DNA of 64,000 nucleotides, taken from NCBI GenBank assembly GCA_027485165.1, contig JAIXRN010000069.1:1-64000 (forward strand), written 5' to 3'. Source of the DNA: Rubrivivax sp. Lineage in GTDB: Bacteria; Pseudomonadota; Gammaproteobacteria; Burkholderiales; Burkholderiaceae_C. Below the pieces are notes generated by a model. That model made no database searches. It saw only the letters and a program-made list of their open reading frames with translations, and was not told where the DNA came from. The position numbers were made by a program, and so were the translations under genes. Positions 34,937 through 42,770 of the stretch are shown piece by piece. Each line of letters begins with the position of its first letter. The first letter of the stretch is position 1.

Positions 34937-35058
34937 GTGTCGAACAGATGAGAAGACCGATCCAGTAGTCTCTCCGAAGGGACGACACCCACATCGGATC
35001 TAAAGCGATCCGGTTCCACCATCGGAACGGAGGTCTCAGCACAGCATTTGCCCAATCT

Positions 35059-35078
35059 GCTTACACCAGCGCTTACAT
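35059..35078 (+). promoter_or_regulatory. Putative integrase arm-type site, right
   Basis: GCTTACAC and GCTTACAT, starting 12 bases apart, repeat the arrangement seen near the left end in the same orientation. The pair ends 58 bases inside the right core. It lies in the 200-base non-coding right end of the element. Confidence 0.5.
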
Positions 35079-35095
35079 GGCGGCGCAGGAAACAG

Positions 35096-35127
35096 AAAAG
35101 GGTTAGCGGTTACTAACCGGCTAACCC
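35096..35127 (-). terminator. Element-borne terminator for tRNA-Phe
   Basis: Read on the minus strand, GGGTTAGC with an inner GGTTA folds back on TAACC and GCTAACCC and is followed by four T. It lies 10 bases beyond the tRNA 3' end, just inside the element. It replaces the original terminator, which is now stranded at the far left end. Confidence 0.65.
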
Positions 35128-35136
35128 TCATGGATG

Positions 35137-35184
35137 TTTGGTGGCCTGGGGCGGAATCGAACCACCGACACGCGGATTTTCAAT
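35137..35184. repeat. Right attachment core, within tRNA-Phe
   Basis: 48 bases covering tRNA-Phe nucleotides 31-76 plus two bases downstream. It matches the left copy except at 35153. Integration kept the full tRNA because the incoming element carried an identical 3' half. The core includes the anticodon stem 3' strand and the T-arm, common crossover sites for tyrosine integrases. Confidence 0.92.
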
Positions 35185-35214
35185 CCGCTGCTCTACCAAC
35201 TGAGCTACCAGGCC
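35139..35214 (-). tRNA. tRNA-Phe (anticodon GAA)
   Basis: 76 nucleotides with encoded CCA. The acceptor stem is GGCCTGG with CCAGGCC and discriminator A. The D-arm is GCTC/GAGC, the anticodon stem GCGGA/TCCGC encloses loop TTGAAAA, so the anticodon is GAA (phenylalanine). The T-arm is GGTGG/CCGCC with TTCGATT. All stems pair. It is the integration target of the 21.6-kb element to its left. Confidence 0.97.
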
Positions 35215-35295
35215 AGGCAAGCCCAGCAGTATAACCGCGGCCGCGCGGCCTGGCCGCTGGCACGCGGCTGCATGTCACGCTGTGCCGCGGGGGCC

Positions 35296-35994
35296 TCAGC
35301 CGCCCCCGCGCTTGTTGCGCGTCAGGTCCACACCCAGCTGCTTCAGCTTGCGGTACAGGTGGGTGCGTTCCAGGCCTGTCTTTTCGGCCACGCGCGTCAT
35401 GCTGCCGCCTTCCTTGGCCAGGTGGAATTCGAAATAGCTCTTTTCAAAGGCATCGCGTGCCTCGCGCAGCGGGCGGTCCAGGTCGAAGTTCTGTCGTGGC
35501 TGCGGGCCACTGGGGGCCGCGGGCTGCAGGGGCGGGGGCAGGCTGGCGTACAGCGGGTGCGGCAGGCCGTCTTGGCCAGCTGCGGGGCCGGGCACAGCGG
35601 TTTCGGCCTGCGGCAGCGCCGTGCGTCCCACCGGGCGCACCAGGGCTTGTTCCACGGCCCGCAGCAGCTTCTGCAGTGTGATGGGCTTTTCCAGGAAGGC
35701 GCTGGCGCCGAACTTGGTAGCTTCCACGGCGGTGTCGATGGTGCCGTGGCCGCTCATCATGATCACCGGCATGCCCAGCTGGCCGCCGGCCGACCATTCC
35801 TTCAGCAGCGTGACGCCGTCGACGTCGGGCATCCAGATGTCCAGCAGTACCAGGTCGGGCCGCAGGCTTTCGCGCAGCGCCCTGGCCTGCGCAGCGTTTT
35901 CCGCCAGTTCGACGGAGTGGCCCTCGTCGCTGAGGATCTCCGACAGCAGGGCGCGGATGCCCAACTCGTCGTCAACTACAAGAATCGTTGCCAT
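35296..35994 (-). CDS. ntrX: NtrX-like response regulator without the AAA+ domain
   Basis: 232 residues. The receiver domain (1-120) has phospho-Asp in LVLLDIWMPDVDG, the Thr/Ser switch in MMSGHG and Lys in LEKPIT. A proline/alanine-rich linker (about 125-170) is followed by a Fis-type HTH: FEFHLAKEGGSMTRVAEKTGLERTHLYRKLKQLG. The central sigma-54 AAA+ domain of classical NtrX is absent; this short form paired with an NtrY-like kinase is common in Burkholderiales. It therefore acts without driving sigma-54 polymerase. It is co-transcribed with the kinase upstream (13-base gap). Confidence 0.88.
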   Translation of the reverse strand: MATILVVDDELGIRALLSEILSDEGHSVELAENAAQARALRESLRPDLVLLDIWMPDVDGVTLLKEWSAGGQLGMPVIMMSGHGTIDTAVEATKFGASAFLEKPITLQKLLRAVEQALVRPVGRTALPQAETAVPGPAAGQDGLPHPLYASLPPPLQPAAPSGPQPRQNFDLDRPLREARDAFEKSYFEFHLAKEGGSMTRVAEKTGLERTHLYRKLKQLGVDLTRNKRGGG

Positions 35995-36007
35995 GCGCCC
36001 TTGCGAT

Positions 36008-38308
36008 TCATCCTTGAGGGGTTGTTGTTGTTGTCGTGGTCACGGGGCCCGACAGGGCCGCGGCCGCTCGAGGTCCGGCTTGTGGGCCCTGCGCAACATT
36101 CGAAAATGATAGCGAAACGCGGGCACCGACCACTGGCCCATCGGCGGCGTCCCCCGGGTGCAGGTTGGCCACCCGCAGGCGCGCGCCATGTTCGTCGGCG
36201 ATCTTCTTCACCACCGCCAGGCCCAGGCCGGTGCCCTTGGTCTTGGTCGTCACGTAGGGTTCGAAGGCGCGCCGCAGCACGCTTTCGCTGAAGCCCGGGC
36301 CGTTGTCGATCAGGGTCAGGCGCACGGCGCGCAATTCGCCGTTTTCGCCCCGCGCGCTGGCGGTACGCAGTTCGACATGGGCTGCGGCGCGGTCGGCCAC
36401 GGCGTCCAGCGCGTTCTGCACCAGGTTGTGGATGACCTGGCGCAGCTGGGTGGCGTCGCCCATCAGCAGCGGCAAGCCGGGTTCCAGCACCGCCACCAGC
36501 ACGCGGCTGTCCAGGGCCTGGCCGTACAGGCCCAGCACTTCGCTGGCCAGGGCGTTCAGGTCCAGCGGCTTCAGCTGCGCGGCCGGCAGCCGGGCGTAGT
36601 CGCGGAATTCGTTCACCAGGCGCTGCATGGCCTGCACCTGGCTCACGATGGTGCCCACGCTGCGCAGCAGCAGGGCCTGGTCGGGGCCCTGCAGCTTGTT
36701 TTCCAGCTTCATCTGCAGGCGTTCGGCCGACAGCTGGATGGGCGTGAGCGGGTTCTTGATCTCGTGCGCCAGCCGCCGCGCCACCTCCGACCAGGCCGCC
36801 GTGCGCTGGGCCGACACGACTTCGGTGATGTCGTCGAACACCATCAGCCGCGCCCCGCCCGGCAGCGTGGCGCCGCGCACCAGCAGGGCCAGCTGCGACC
36901 CGTCGCCGCGCGGCAGGTCGAAGCTTTCCTGCCACTGGTCGCGTTCGCCGGCTTCGGGGCTGGTGGCCAGCAGTTCGAAGCGCTGTTCGACGCTGTGGCT
37001 CAGCGCCGCGAGTTCAGGGATTTCCGACAGCCGCTGCCCCTGCCAGGCCGACACCGGCATCTGCAGGATGCGCGTGGCCCCGGGGTTGACGGTGTCGATG
37101 CGGCCTTCGCGGTCGAACACGATCACGCCAGCCGTCAGCGTGTCCAGGATGGTCTGCAGCCGCGTGCGCGCCGCTTCCAGCTGCTGCACGCCACGCTGCA
37201 CCTGGCTGCGCGCGTCGGCCACCTGGGCCGTCATGGCGGCGAAGCTGCGCGTCAGGCCGCCCAGTTCGTCGCTGCTGGGGAAGATGGGCTTGGCCCGCAG
37301 GTCGCCGGCGGCCACCTGGCGCACGCCGTCGGCCAGCAAAAGCAGCGGCTTGGCCAGCTGGTTGCCCAGCACGATGGCCAGCAGCACGGCCGCGAACACG
37401 GCCAGGATCAGCGCCAGCGTCAGCGTGCCGATGTACATGCGGCGCAGGCTGTCGCGCGCCAGCGCGCGCTGCTGGTATTCGCTGTAGGCCGCCTGCACGG
37501 CCAGCGCGTTGACGGCCAGGCTGCGCGGCACGGCCTGCACCACGAACAGGTAGCGCTGTTCGACATTGCCCAGGGCGATGGCGGCACTAGGCACGCGCGC
37601 CAGGGCGCGCACGCTGGCGCCGGCCCCACCGGGGGCCAGGGTTTCGTCGTCCAGGCCGTCCAGCTGGCTGGCCACGCCGCTTTGCCGCGCCTGCAGCAGC
37701 AGCGCAGGGGCCGGGCGCTGCGGTGGCCCGGCCTGGATGCTGGCGCCGGCCATCTGCAACACCTGGCCGTGCGGCCCCACCAGGGCGGCTTCCTGCACGC
37801 CCAGCTGTTCGCGCAGGCGTTCCAGCGCCAGCGGGGCCAGCGCGCCTTCCTGGCCCAGGCGCTGGGCGGCCAGGCTGGTCTTGGTGGCCACGTCGCTGCG
37901 CAGGGCGTCCAGGGTTTCCTTGCCCAGGTTCAGGCCGGAATCCAGCGCGCCGGCCACGCGCACGTCGAACCAGGCTTCGATGCTGCGCGAAACGAACTGG
38001 TAGCTGACGGTGTAGATCACCATGCCCGGCAGCAGGCCCACCAGCGCGAAGATGCCGGCCAGCTTGATGAGCAGCCGGCTGCCGAACTTGCCGCGCCGGG
38101 CGCGCACCACCAGCCGCAGCGCCGCCACCAGGATGACCAGGGCCAGCAGCCCGGCCACGGCCACGTTGACCCAGAACAGCCAGACGAAATGGCGTTCATA
38201 GAAACCGCCGCCCTGGCTGCTGAAGGACAGCACGAAGGCCAGCACCAGGGCCGCACCGGTGGCGGCCACCACCGAAATCGTCCAGGCCCAGCGTGCCGAC
38301 GATGTCAT
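36008..38308 (-). CDS. ntrY: NtrY-like sensor histidine kinase
   Basis: 766 residues from the ATG at 38308, 13 bases after the DUF4390 stop; an upstream in-frame ATG at 38374 lies inside that gene. Three membrane helices lie within residues 8-110 and a fourth near 300 (TLTLALILAVFAAVLLAIVLG). A HAMP domain follows, then a PAS domain (about 385-490), HisKA with RRLAHEIKNPLTPIQL (His near 516) and a HATPase domain with LVQNALDAV, DNGPGF and KGTGLGLAVVKKI. It should phosphorylate the adjacent NtrX. NtrY homologues respond to nitrogen or redox/envelope cues; the signal here is not known. Confidence 0.9.
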   Translation of the reverse strand: MTSSARWAWTISVVAATGAALVLAFVLSFSSQGGGFYERHFVWLFWVNVAVAGLLALVILVAALRLVVRARRGKFGSRLLIKLAGIFALVGLLPGMVIYTVSYQFVSRSIEAWFDVRVAGALDSGLNLGKETLDALRSDVATKTSLAAQRLGQEGALAPLALERLREQLGVQEAALVGPHGQVLQMAGASIQAGPPQRPAPALLLQARQSGVASQLDGLDDETLAPGGAGASVRALARVPSAAIALGNVEQRYLFVVQAVPRSLAVNALAVQAAYSEYQQRALARDSLRRMYIGTLTLALILAVFAAVLLAIVLGNQLAKPLLLLADGVRQVAAGDLRAKPIFPSSDELGGLTRSFAAMTAQVADARSQVQRGVQQLEAARTRLQTILDTLTAGVIVFDREGRIDTVNPGATRILQMPVSAWQGQRLSEIPELAALSHSVEQRFELLATSPEAGERDQWQESFDLPRGDGSQLALLVRGATLPGGARLMVFDDITEVVSAQRTAAWSEVARRLAHEIKNPLTPIQLSAERLQMKLENKLQGPDQALLLRSVGTIVSQVQAMQRLVNEFRDYARLPAAQLKPLDLNALASEVLGLYGQALDSRVLVAVLEPGLPLLMGDATQLRQVIHNLVQNALDAVADRAAAHVELRTASARGENGELRAVRLTLIDNGPGFSESVLRRAFEPYVTTKTKGTGLGLAVVKKIADEHGARLRVANLHPGDAADGPVVGARVSLSFSNVAQGPQAGPRAAAALSGPVTTTTTTTPQG

Positions 38309-38321
38309 CGTGGTTCGGCCT

Positions 38322-38915
38322 TCAGTCCACGCGCAGGCTGCGCTCGACGCCCACGGCCCATCCGCCGCCGCCACCCAGGCCGAACTGCATCGGCCCCGGC
38401 AGCTGGGACGTGTCCAGGCGGTAGCTGAAGTCGACGTAGTAGCGGCTGTCGCCGTCCACCTGGGCCAGGTCGGCCAGCCGCCAGCCGGCGCTGCGCGACA
38501 TCACGGCCAGGGCTTCTTCCAGCGTGGCAAAGCTCTGGTTGATGCCCGCCAGCCCCACGCGCCAGCTGCCCGTGAGCGGCTGGTAGGCCAGCCGCCACTG
38601 GCGCGTGACGCGGGCCACGCGTTCGTCGCGCCAGTACCAGCGGTTGCGCTTCAGCTCGGCCTGGGCCACGAAGTAGATGGGCACGCCGTGCTGCAGCGCG
38701 TCTTCCACGGTCTTGGGCAGGGTGACGCGAGCGGCGAATTCCAACGTCAGCGCGCCATCACGACGTTCGGTGGCCAGGGTGGCCAGTTCCACCCCCTGAG
38801 CACGGGCCGCACCTGGCCCCAGCAAGCCAGCAGACAGGGCAAGGCCCAGGCACAGCCAGACCAGCAAGACACCCAGGCCCTGCAGGAAGCGGTGGCGGAC
38901 CAGCAGCGGGTGCAT
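38322..38915 (-). CDS. DUF4390 exported protein
   Basis: 197 residues. A signal peptide or N-terminal anchor (FLQGLGVLLVWLCLGLALSA) ends near AARAQG. The mature domain matches DUF4390: ALTLEFAARVTLPKTVEDALQHGVPIYFVAQAELKRNRWYWRDE, then TRQWRLAYQPLTGSWRVG. The family is nearly always between rsmB and ntrY in betaproteobacteria, as here. Its biochemical role is unknown. Start chosen at the only ATG that opens the signal peptide. Confidence 0.88.
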   Translation of the reverse strand: MHPLLVRHRFLQGLGVLLVWLCLGLALSAGLLGPGAARAQGVELATLATERRDGALTLEFAARVTLPKTVEDALQHGVPIYFVAQAELKRNRWYWRDERVARVTRQWRLAYQPLTGSWRVGLAGINQSFATLEEALAVMSRSAGWRLADLAQVDGDSRYYVDFSYRLDTSQLPGPMQFGLGGGGGWAVGVERSLRVD

Positions 38916-38936
38916 GGGTATGGCGGCGGTGGGGCG

Positions 38937-40466
38937 TCAGGTCTTGTGCAGGAGGGCGATGTAGAAGCCGTCGTGGGTCAGCGGGCTGCCAGCCGGGCTG
39001 GGCGCGCCCGGCTGGCCATTGTCGGCCAGGGGCAGCAGATGCCCGGGCGACGCGGCATCGAGCCGGGCCGTGCCGGGTGGCTGGCGTTGCAAAAATGCGT
39101 CGATCTGGTCCTGCCCTTCGGCCCGGAAGAGCGAACAGGTGGCGTAGACCATGCGGCTGCCGGGCTTGAGCAGCGGCCACAGCGCGTCCAGCAGCTCGGC
39201 CTGCACGCGCGCCAGGGCGGCGATGTCGTCGGGCCGCCGCAGCCAGCGGATGTCGGGGTGGCGGCGCACGATGCCCGACGCGGTGCAGGGCGCGTCCAGC
39301 AGGATGGCGTCGAAAGGCTGGCCGTCCCACCACTGGCGCGGCAGCCGGGCGTCGGCCGCGCGCAGGGCCGCGCGGCTGGGCGTGGCGGGCTGGCCGGACG
39401 GGTGCGGGCCGGGCAGGCCCAGGCGCAGCAGGGTGTCCTGCACGCGCTGCAGGCGCTGGGCGTCGCTGTCCAGCGCCAGCAGGTCCAGGTCGGCGCGTTC
39501 CAGCAGCTGGGCGGTCTTGCCGCCGGGGGCGGCGCAGGCGTCCAGCACGCGCGCGCCAGGCGGCAGCGGTGCGCCCTGCAGCAGCAGCCCGACGGCACGC
39601 TGCGCCGAAACGTCCTGCACCGACACATCGCCCTGCGCAAAGCCCGGCAGCTGCGGCACCGGGCAGGGCACGGCCAGGTGCACGGCCTGGCCGGCCAGGT
39701 CGGCACCCTGCACGACGCTGGCCGCCCGGCCGGCGGCTTGCAGGCGCTGCACGTAGTCGGCCCCGCTGCCGCGGCGGGCGTTCACGCGCAGGCTCATCGG
39801 CGGGCGCTGGTTGGCGCCGTCCAGCAGCGGCTGCCAGGCCTGCGGCCAGTCGCGCTTCACACGTTCCACCCACCAGGCCGGGTGGTTGTAGGCCCCCACC
39901 ACGCCCTGGCGCACACGGGCCACCAGGCTGTCGCGTTCACGCCCGAAGCGGCGCAGCACGGCGTTGACGAAGCCGGCCTGGCCTGCTGCGGCCCCACCGC
40001 GCTGGCGCATGGCGGTGACGGCCTGGTCGACCAGGGTGTGCTCGGCATAGGGCGCGGCCTCGCCCGGCCACAGCAGGGCCAGCGACAGCACCAGCAGCGC
40101 GTCCACGGGCGGCGCTGGCGTCTTCGGGGCCAGCAGGCTGCGCACTTCGGTGGCGCTGCCCAGCCAGCGCAGGCCGTGGAAGCTGAGGGCCTGCACGCCC
40201 GGTCGCTGCGCCGCGGGAACGCGCGCCAGCGCTTCGGTGAGCGAGACGCCGCTGCGCACGGCTTGTACGGCCTGCGCGGCCTGGTCCAGCAGTTGCCACA
40301 GCGGCGGGCCGCCTGTTGCGCTGGCACCACCCGCTGGCACAGGCAGGCCGGCAGCGGGGGTCTGCACGCCCAGGCCGCGCACGGCTGGCACGGCCGGCAG
40401 CGGGCCCACGCCCGGCACCGCCGGAGAAGCCGCCCCCAGGGGCGGCAGGAAAGGTTCTTTCGGCAC
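38937..40466 (-). CDS. rsmB: 16S rRNA (cytosine-967-C5)-methyltransferase
   Basis: 509 residues. An alanine/proline-rich N-terminal tail of about 50 residues precedes the NusB-like RNA-binding domain (to about 190). The Rossmann methylase has DACAAPGGKT for SAM, LLALDSDAQRL, and the two catalytic cysteines in LLDAPCTASG and VYATCSLF. RsmB methylates C967 of 16S rRNA before subunit assembly. The N-terminal extension is longer than in E. coli. Divergent folE starts about 80 bases away. Confidence 0.93.
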   Translation of the reverse strand: MPKEPFLPPLGAASPAVPGVGPLPAVPAVRGLGVQTPAAGLPVPAGGASATGGPPLWQLLDQAAQAVQAVRSGVSLTEALARVPAAQRPGVQALSFHGLRWLGSATEVRSLLAPKTPAPPVDALLVLSLALLWPGEAAPYAEHTLVDQAVTAMRQRGGAAAGQAGFVNAVLRRFGRERDSLVARVRQGVVGAYNHPAWWVERVKRDWPQAWQPLLDGANQRPPMSLRVNARRGSGADYVQRLQAAGRAASVVQGADLAGQAVHLAVPCPVPQLPGFAQGDVSVQDVSAQRAVGLLLQGAPLPPGARVLDACAAPGGKTAQLLERADLDLLALDSDAQRLQRVQDTLLRLGLPGPHPSGQPATPSRAALRAADARLPRQWWDGQPFDAILLDAPCTASGIVRRHPDIRWLRRPDDIAALARVQAELLDALWPLLKPGSRMVYATCSLFRAEGQDQIDAFLQRQPPGTARLDAASPGHLLPLADNGQPGAPSPAGSPLTHDGFYIALLHKT

Positions 40467-40546
40467 CGGGGCAGTCTATGCCCTGGCCCGTGTAGCCATC
40501 AGCGCCCCGGGCGCACAATGGTGGCCCACTGTCACGGACGGTTTAC

Positions 40547-41287
40547 ATGTCGAGAGTCAGCACGCGCACCGCACCCGCCATCTTTCGCAGCGAAGAAGAA
40601 CTGGCCCAATTGCCAGCTTCTGAGCGCGTGCGCTACCGGCTGGTGCAGTCGGGCCGGCGCTACCACGCCAACGACAACATCGCCGCCTTCGTGCGCGAAG
40701 GCGAAATCGAAGAGCTGAAGGCCGAAGTGCAGGTCAAGCTGCAGGAAGTGCTGCAGGCGCTGGTGATCGACACCGAGAGCGACCACAACACGCACGAGAC
40801 CGCCAAGCGCGTGGCGAAGATGTACTTCGACGAAGTCTTCCGCGGCCGCTACGTGCCCATGCCTTCGGTGACGGAGTTTCCGAACGCCGAACGCCTGAAC
40901 GAACTGATGATCGTGGGCCCCATCACGGTGCGCAGCGCCTGCAGCCACCACATGTGCCCGATCTTCGGCAAGGTGTGGATCGGCATCCTGCCCAACGAGC
41001 ACAGCAACCTGATCGGCCTTTCCAAGTACGCGCGCATCGCCGACTGGATCATGAGCCGGCCGCAGATCCAGGAAGAGGCCGTCACCATGTTGGCCAACGA
41101 ATTGCAGGAGCGTGTGCGGCCCGACGGCCTGGGCATCGTGATGGAAGCCGACCACTTCTGCATGCACTGGCGTGGGGTGAAGGACAACGAATCCGCGATG
41201 GTCAACAGCGTCATGCGCGGCGCCTTCCTGAAGGACGCCAACCTGCGGCGCGAATTCCTGTCACTGCTGCCACGCCGCCAAGGCTGA
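40547..41287 (+). CDS. folE: GTP cyclohydrolase I
   Basis: 246 residues. The type IA enzyme signature is complete: zinc ligands Cys and His in SACSHHMCP and the later Cys in DHFCMHWRGV, and the substrate loop GLSKYARIADW. It converts GTP to 7,8-dihydroneopterin triphosphate, the entry to folate and tetrahydropterin synthesis. An N-terminal extension of about 60 residues precedes the catalytic domain. The BLUF sensor gene follows after 14 bases on the same strand and may be co-transcribed. Confidence 0.95.
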   Translation: MSRVSTRTAPAIFRSEEELAQLPASERVRYRLVQSGRRYHANDNIAAFVREGEIEELKAEVQVKLQEVLQALVIDTESDHNTHETAKRVAKMYFDEVFRGRYVPMPSVTEFPNAERLNELMIVGPITVRSACSHHMCPIFGKVWIGILPNEHSNLIGLSKYARIADWIMSRPQIQEEAVTMLANELQERVRPDGLGIVMEADHFCMHWRGVKDNESAMVNSVMRGAFLKDANLRREFLSLLPRRQG

Positions 41288-41301
41288 ACCCGGGGAACCC
41301 C

Positions 41302-41727
41302 ATGCTCGTACGACTCATGTATGCCAGCCGCGCCGTGCCGGCTGTGGACCAGGACGAACTGATCGCCATCCTGCGCAAGAGCAAGGCCAACAACCCCAGC
41401 CTGGGCGTGACGGGCGTGCTGTGCTTCAGCGAAGGCATCTTCCTGCAGGCCCTGGAAGGCGGGCGCAGCGCGGTGAACAAGCTCTACAACCGCATCGCCA
41501 CCGACGCCCGCCACACTCAGGTGGAACTGCTCAGCTACGAAGAAATCGGCGAACGCCGCTTTGCCGGCTGGAGCATGGGCCAGGTGAACATCACGCGGCT
41601 GAACCCGGCCCTGCTGCTGAAGTATTCGGAACGGCCGACGCTCGACCCGTACGTTGTGTCGGGCGCGGTGTCGATGGCGCTGTTCGAAGAACTGATGGCC
41701 ACGGCCAGCATCGTGGGCCAGCCCTGA
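41302..41727 (+). CDS. BLUF-domain blue-light sensor
   Basis: 141 residues, consisting of a BLUF domain plus a short helical tail. The flavin-binding residues are visible: the key Tyr in RLMYASRA, Asn in KANNPSLGVTGVL and Gln in IFLQALEGG, with Trp/Met in RRFAGWSMGQV. BLUF proteins bind FAD and switch on blue light; short ones act through protein partners. No output domain is fused. The open frame extends upstream through folE, but the ATG at 41302 is the natural start. Neighbours are folE (14 bases upstream) and the convergent SoxR repressor. Confidence 0.92.
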   Translation: MLVRLMYASRAVPAVDQDELIAILRKSKANNPSLGVTGVLCFSEGIFLQALEGGRSAVNKLYNRIATDARHTQVELLSYEEIGERRFAGWSMGQVNITRLNPALLLKYSERPTLDPYVVSGAVSMALFEELMATASIVGQP

Positions 41728-41740
41728 CGGGGCGCCTGAT

Positions 41741-41764
41741 GCGGCCAGGGTGAGCCCCGGCCGC
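41741..41764. terminator. Hairpin between convergent BLUF and soxR genes
   Basis: GCGGCC at 41741-41746 pairs with GGCCGC at 41759-41764, with extra GGG/CCC pairing inside. It lies in the 44-base gap between two convergent genes and could serve both. The T-run is weak. Confidence 0.35.
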
Positions 41765-41771
41765 AAAGGTT

Positions 41772-42128
41772 TCAACGCGTGGCGCTGGGCACCAGCCGGT
41801 CGCGGGCGGGCAGGGCCTCGCTGCTGTCAAGTTCGATCGCCACCTGCGTGCACACCGCACGGCACAGCGTGGCAACGCGTTCGCTCTGCAGCCGGTAGTA
41901 AATCTGCGTGCCTTCGCGCCGCTTGGCCAGCACCCCGGTGCGATACAGCGTGGACAGGTGCTGCGACATGTTCGGCTGCGTGGTGTCGATCTCGCTCAGC
42001 AGTTCGCTGACGTTCTTTTCGCGGTTGCACACCGCGCTGATGATCTTCAGCCGGATGGGCGTGGACAGCAGCGCGAACAGCTCGGCGGCAGATTCGAAGA
42101 CCTGGTCCTGTTCGCTGGCTTCTGTCAT
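41772..42128 (-). CDS. soxR: ArsR-family sulfur-responsive repressor (SoxR-type)
   Basis: 118 residues with the ArsR winged helix: SELLSEIDTTQPNMSQHLSTLYRTGVLAKRREG, then IYYRL. It resembles the SoxR/BigR/SqrR group rather than metal-binding ArsR: one Cys in AVCNREKNVSELL and two near the C-terminus (ATLCRAVCTQV), with no ArsR CVC metal box. Members of that group form an intramolecular tetrasulfide with reactive sulfur and release DNA. Its place at the edge of the sox locus supports the role. It likely binds ATTC/GAAT-type inverted repeats near the sox promoters. Confidence 0.85.
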   Translation of the reverse strand: MTEASEQDQVFESAAELFALLSTPIRLKIISAVCNREKNVSELLSEIDTTQPNMSQHLSTLYRTGVLAKRREGTQIYYRLQSERVATLCRAVCTQVAIELDSSEALPARDRLVPSATR

Positions 42129-42145
42129 GGTCGGCGCCCTCTGTC

Positions 42146-42156
42146 TGCAATTTGCA
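42146..42156. promoter_or_regulatory. Palindrome upstream of soxR
   Basis: TGCAA-T-TTGCA is a perfect inverted repeat beginning 18 bases before the soxR start, where an autoregulatory operator would lie. Short; could be chance. Confidence 0.25.
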
Positions 42157-42269
42157 TCAGTCTATCAGCAGGGTCGGATGCTTGGCACCCTGCCAAACGG
42201 TGCAAATGTGGGCGGCCAACAGACGGAAGGCGTCAGGCTCGGCGGTGCACGCCAGGGCGGCGGCCGGGC

Positions 42270-42770
42270 TCATCCGGCATCGGCCAGCCGGGCCATGCCG
42301 AGCACGTCTTCTTCGAACATCTCGCCCGGCAAGGCCAGGCCCACCCGGCCGCTGCGGCTGATGCCCACCGTGGTGGGGATGGTGCGTCGCAGGGCCAGCC
42401 GCAGGCGCAGTGCTTCGGTGTCGACCAGGCTGACGGGAAAACTGTAGCCATGCTGGCGCAGGTAGCGCTGCACAACGGCGGGGTCGCGGTCGCTGGACAG
42501 GCCCAGCACCCGCAGCCTGCGGCCAGCCACGGCGCGGTGCAGCTTCTCGACATGCGCGTTGTGGCGCAAGCAAAACGGGCAGTGCGTGGCCCAGAACACC
42601 AGCACAGCGGCGGTGTCGCGCCAGGCCGATGCGGGCAGTACGCTGCCGTCGATCAGCTGCAGGTCGGGCCAGGCGAAGGGGTTCTCCACCGGTCCCACCT
42701 GCTGGCCCCATGCGGGCAGCGCACCTGCAGCGCCCGCCAGCAGCAGCGACCGCCGCCGCAGCGCGGGCAT
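42270..42770 (-). CDS. Thioredoxin-like periplasmic protein (SoxS/SoxW type)
   Basis: 166 residues. The signal peptide (RRSLLLAGAAGALPAWG) is followed by a TlpA-like thioredoxin fold with the active site FWATHCPFCLRHN (CxxC) and the cis-Pro region IPTTVGI. In sox clusters such proteins keep SoxY or partner proteins in the reduced, active state. The ATG overlaps the soxH stop by one base (TGATG); a GTG at 42773 is an alternative. Assignment to SoxS or SoxW is by context. Confidence 0.82.
   Translation of the reverse strand: MPALRRRSLLLAGAAGALPAWGQQVGPVENPFAWPDLQLIDGSVLPASAWRDTAAVLVFWATHCPFCLRHNAHVEKLHRAVAGRRLRVLGLSSDRDPAVVQRYLRQHGYSFPVSLVDTEALRLRLALRRTIPTTVGISRSGRVGLALPGEMFEEDVLGMARLADAG

Larger units (their letters stand above)
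13566..35184. mobile_element. Integrative element in tRNA-Phe, satellite-like, with type I R-M cargo
   Basis: The element is bounded by a 48-bp direct repeat of the 3' part of tRNA-Phe (13566-13613 and 35137-35184, one mismatch). The integrase gene is next to the left end and the intact tRNA is at the right end. Cargo near the integrase is an antitoxin/PIN pair and a type I restriction-modification operon; the right end holds a coupled HTH/primase-like/DUF3987 module. No relaxase, type IV secretion, capsid, portal or terminase gene is visible. The layout (integrase, defence cargo, replication-like module) resembles P4-like satellites or mobilisable islands; that class assignment is inference. 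Integration in a tRNA by a tyrosine recombinase is established biology. Confidence 0.88.
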
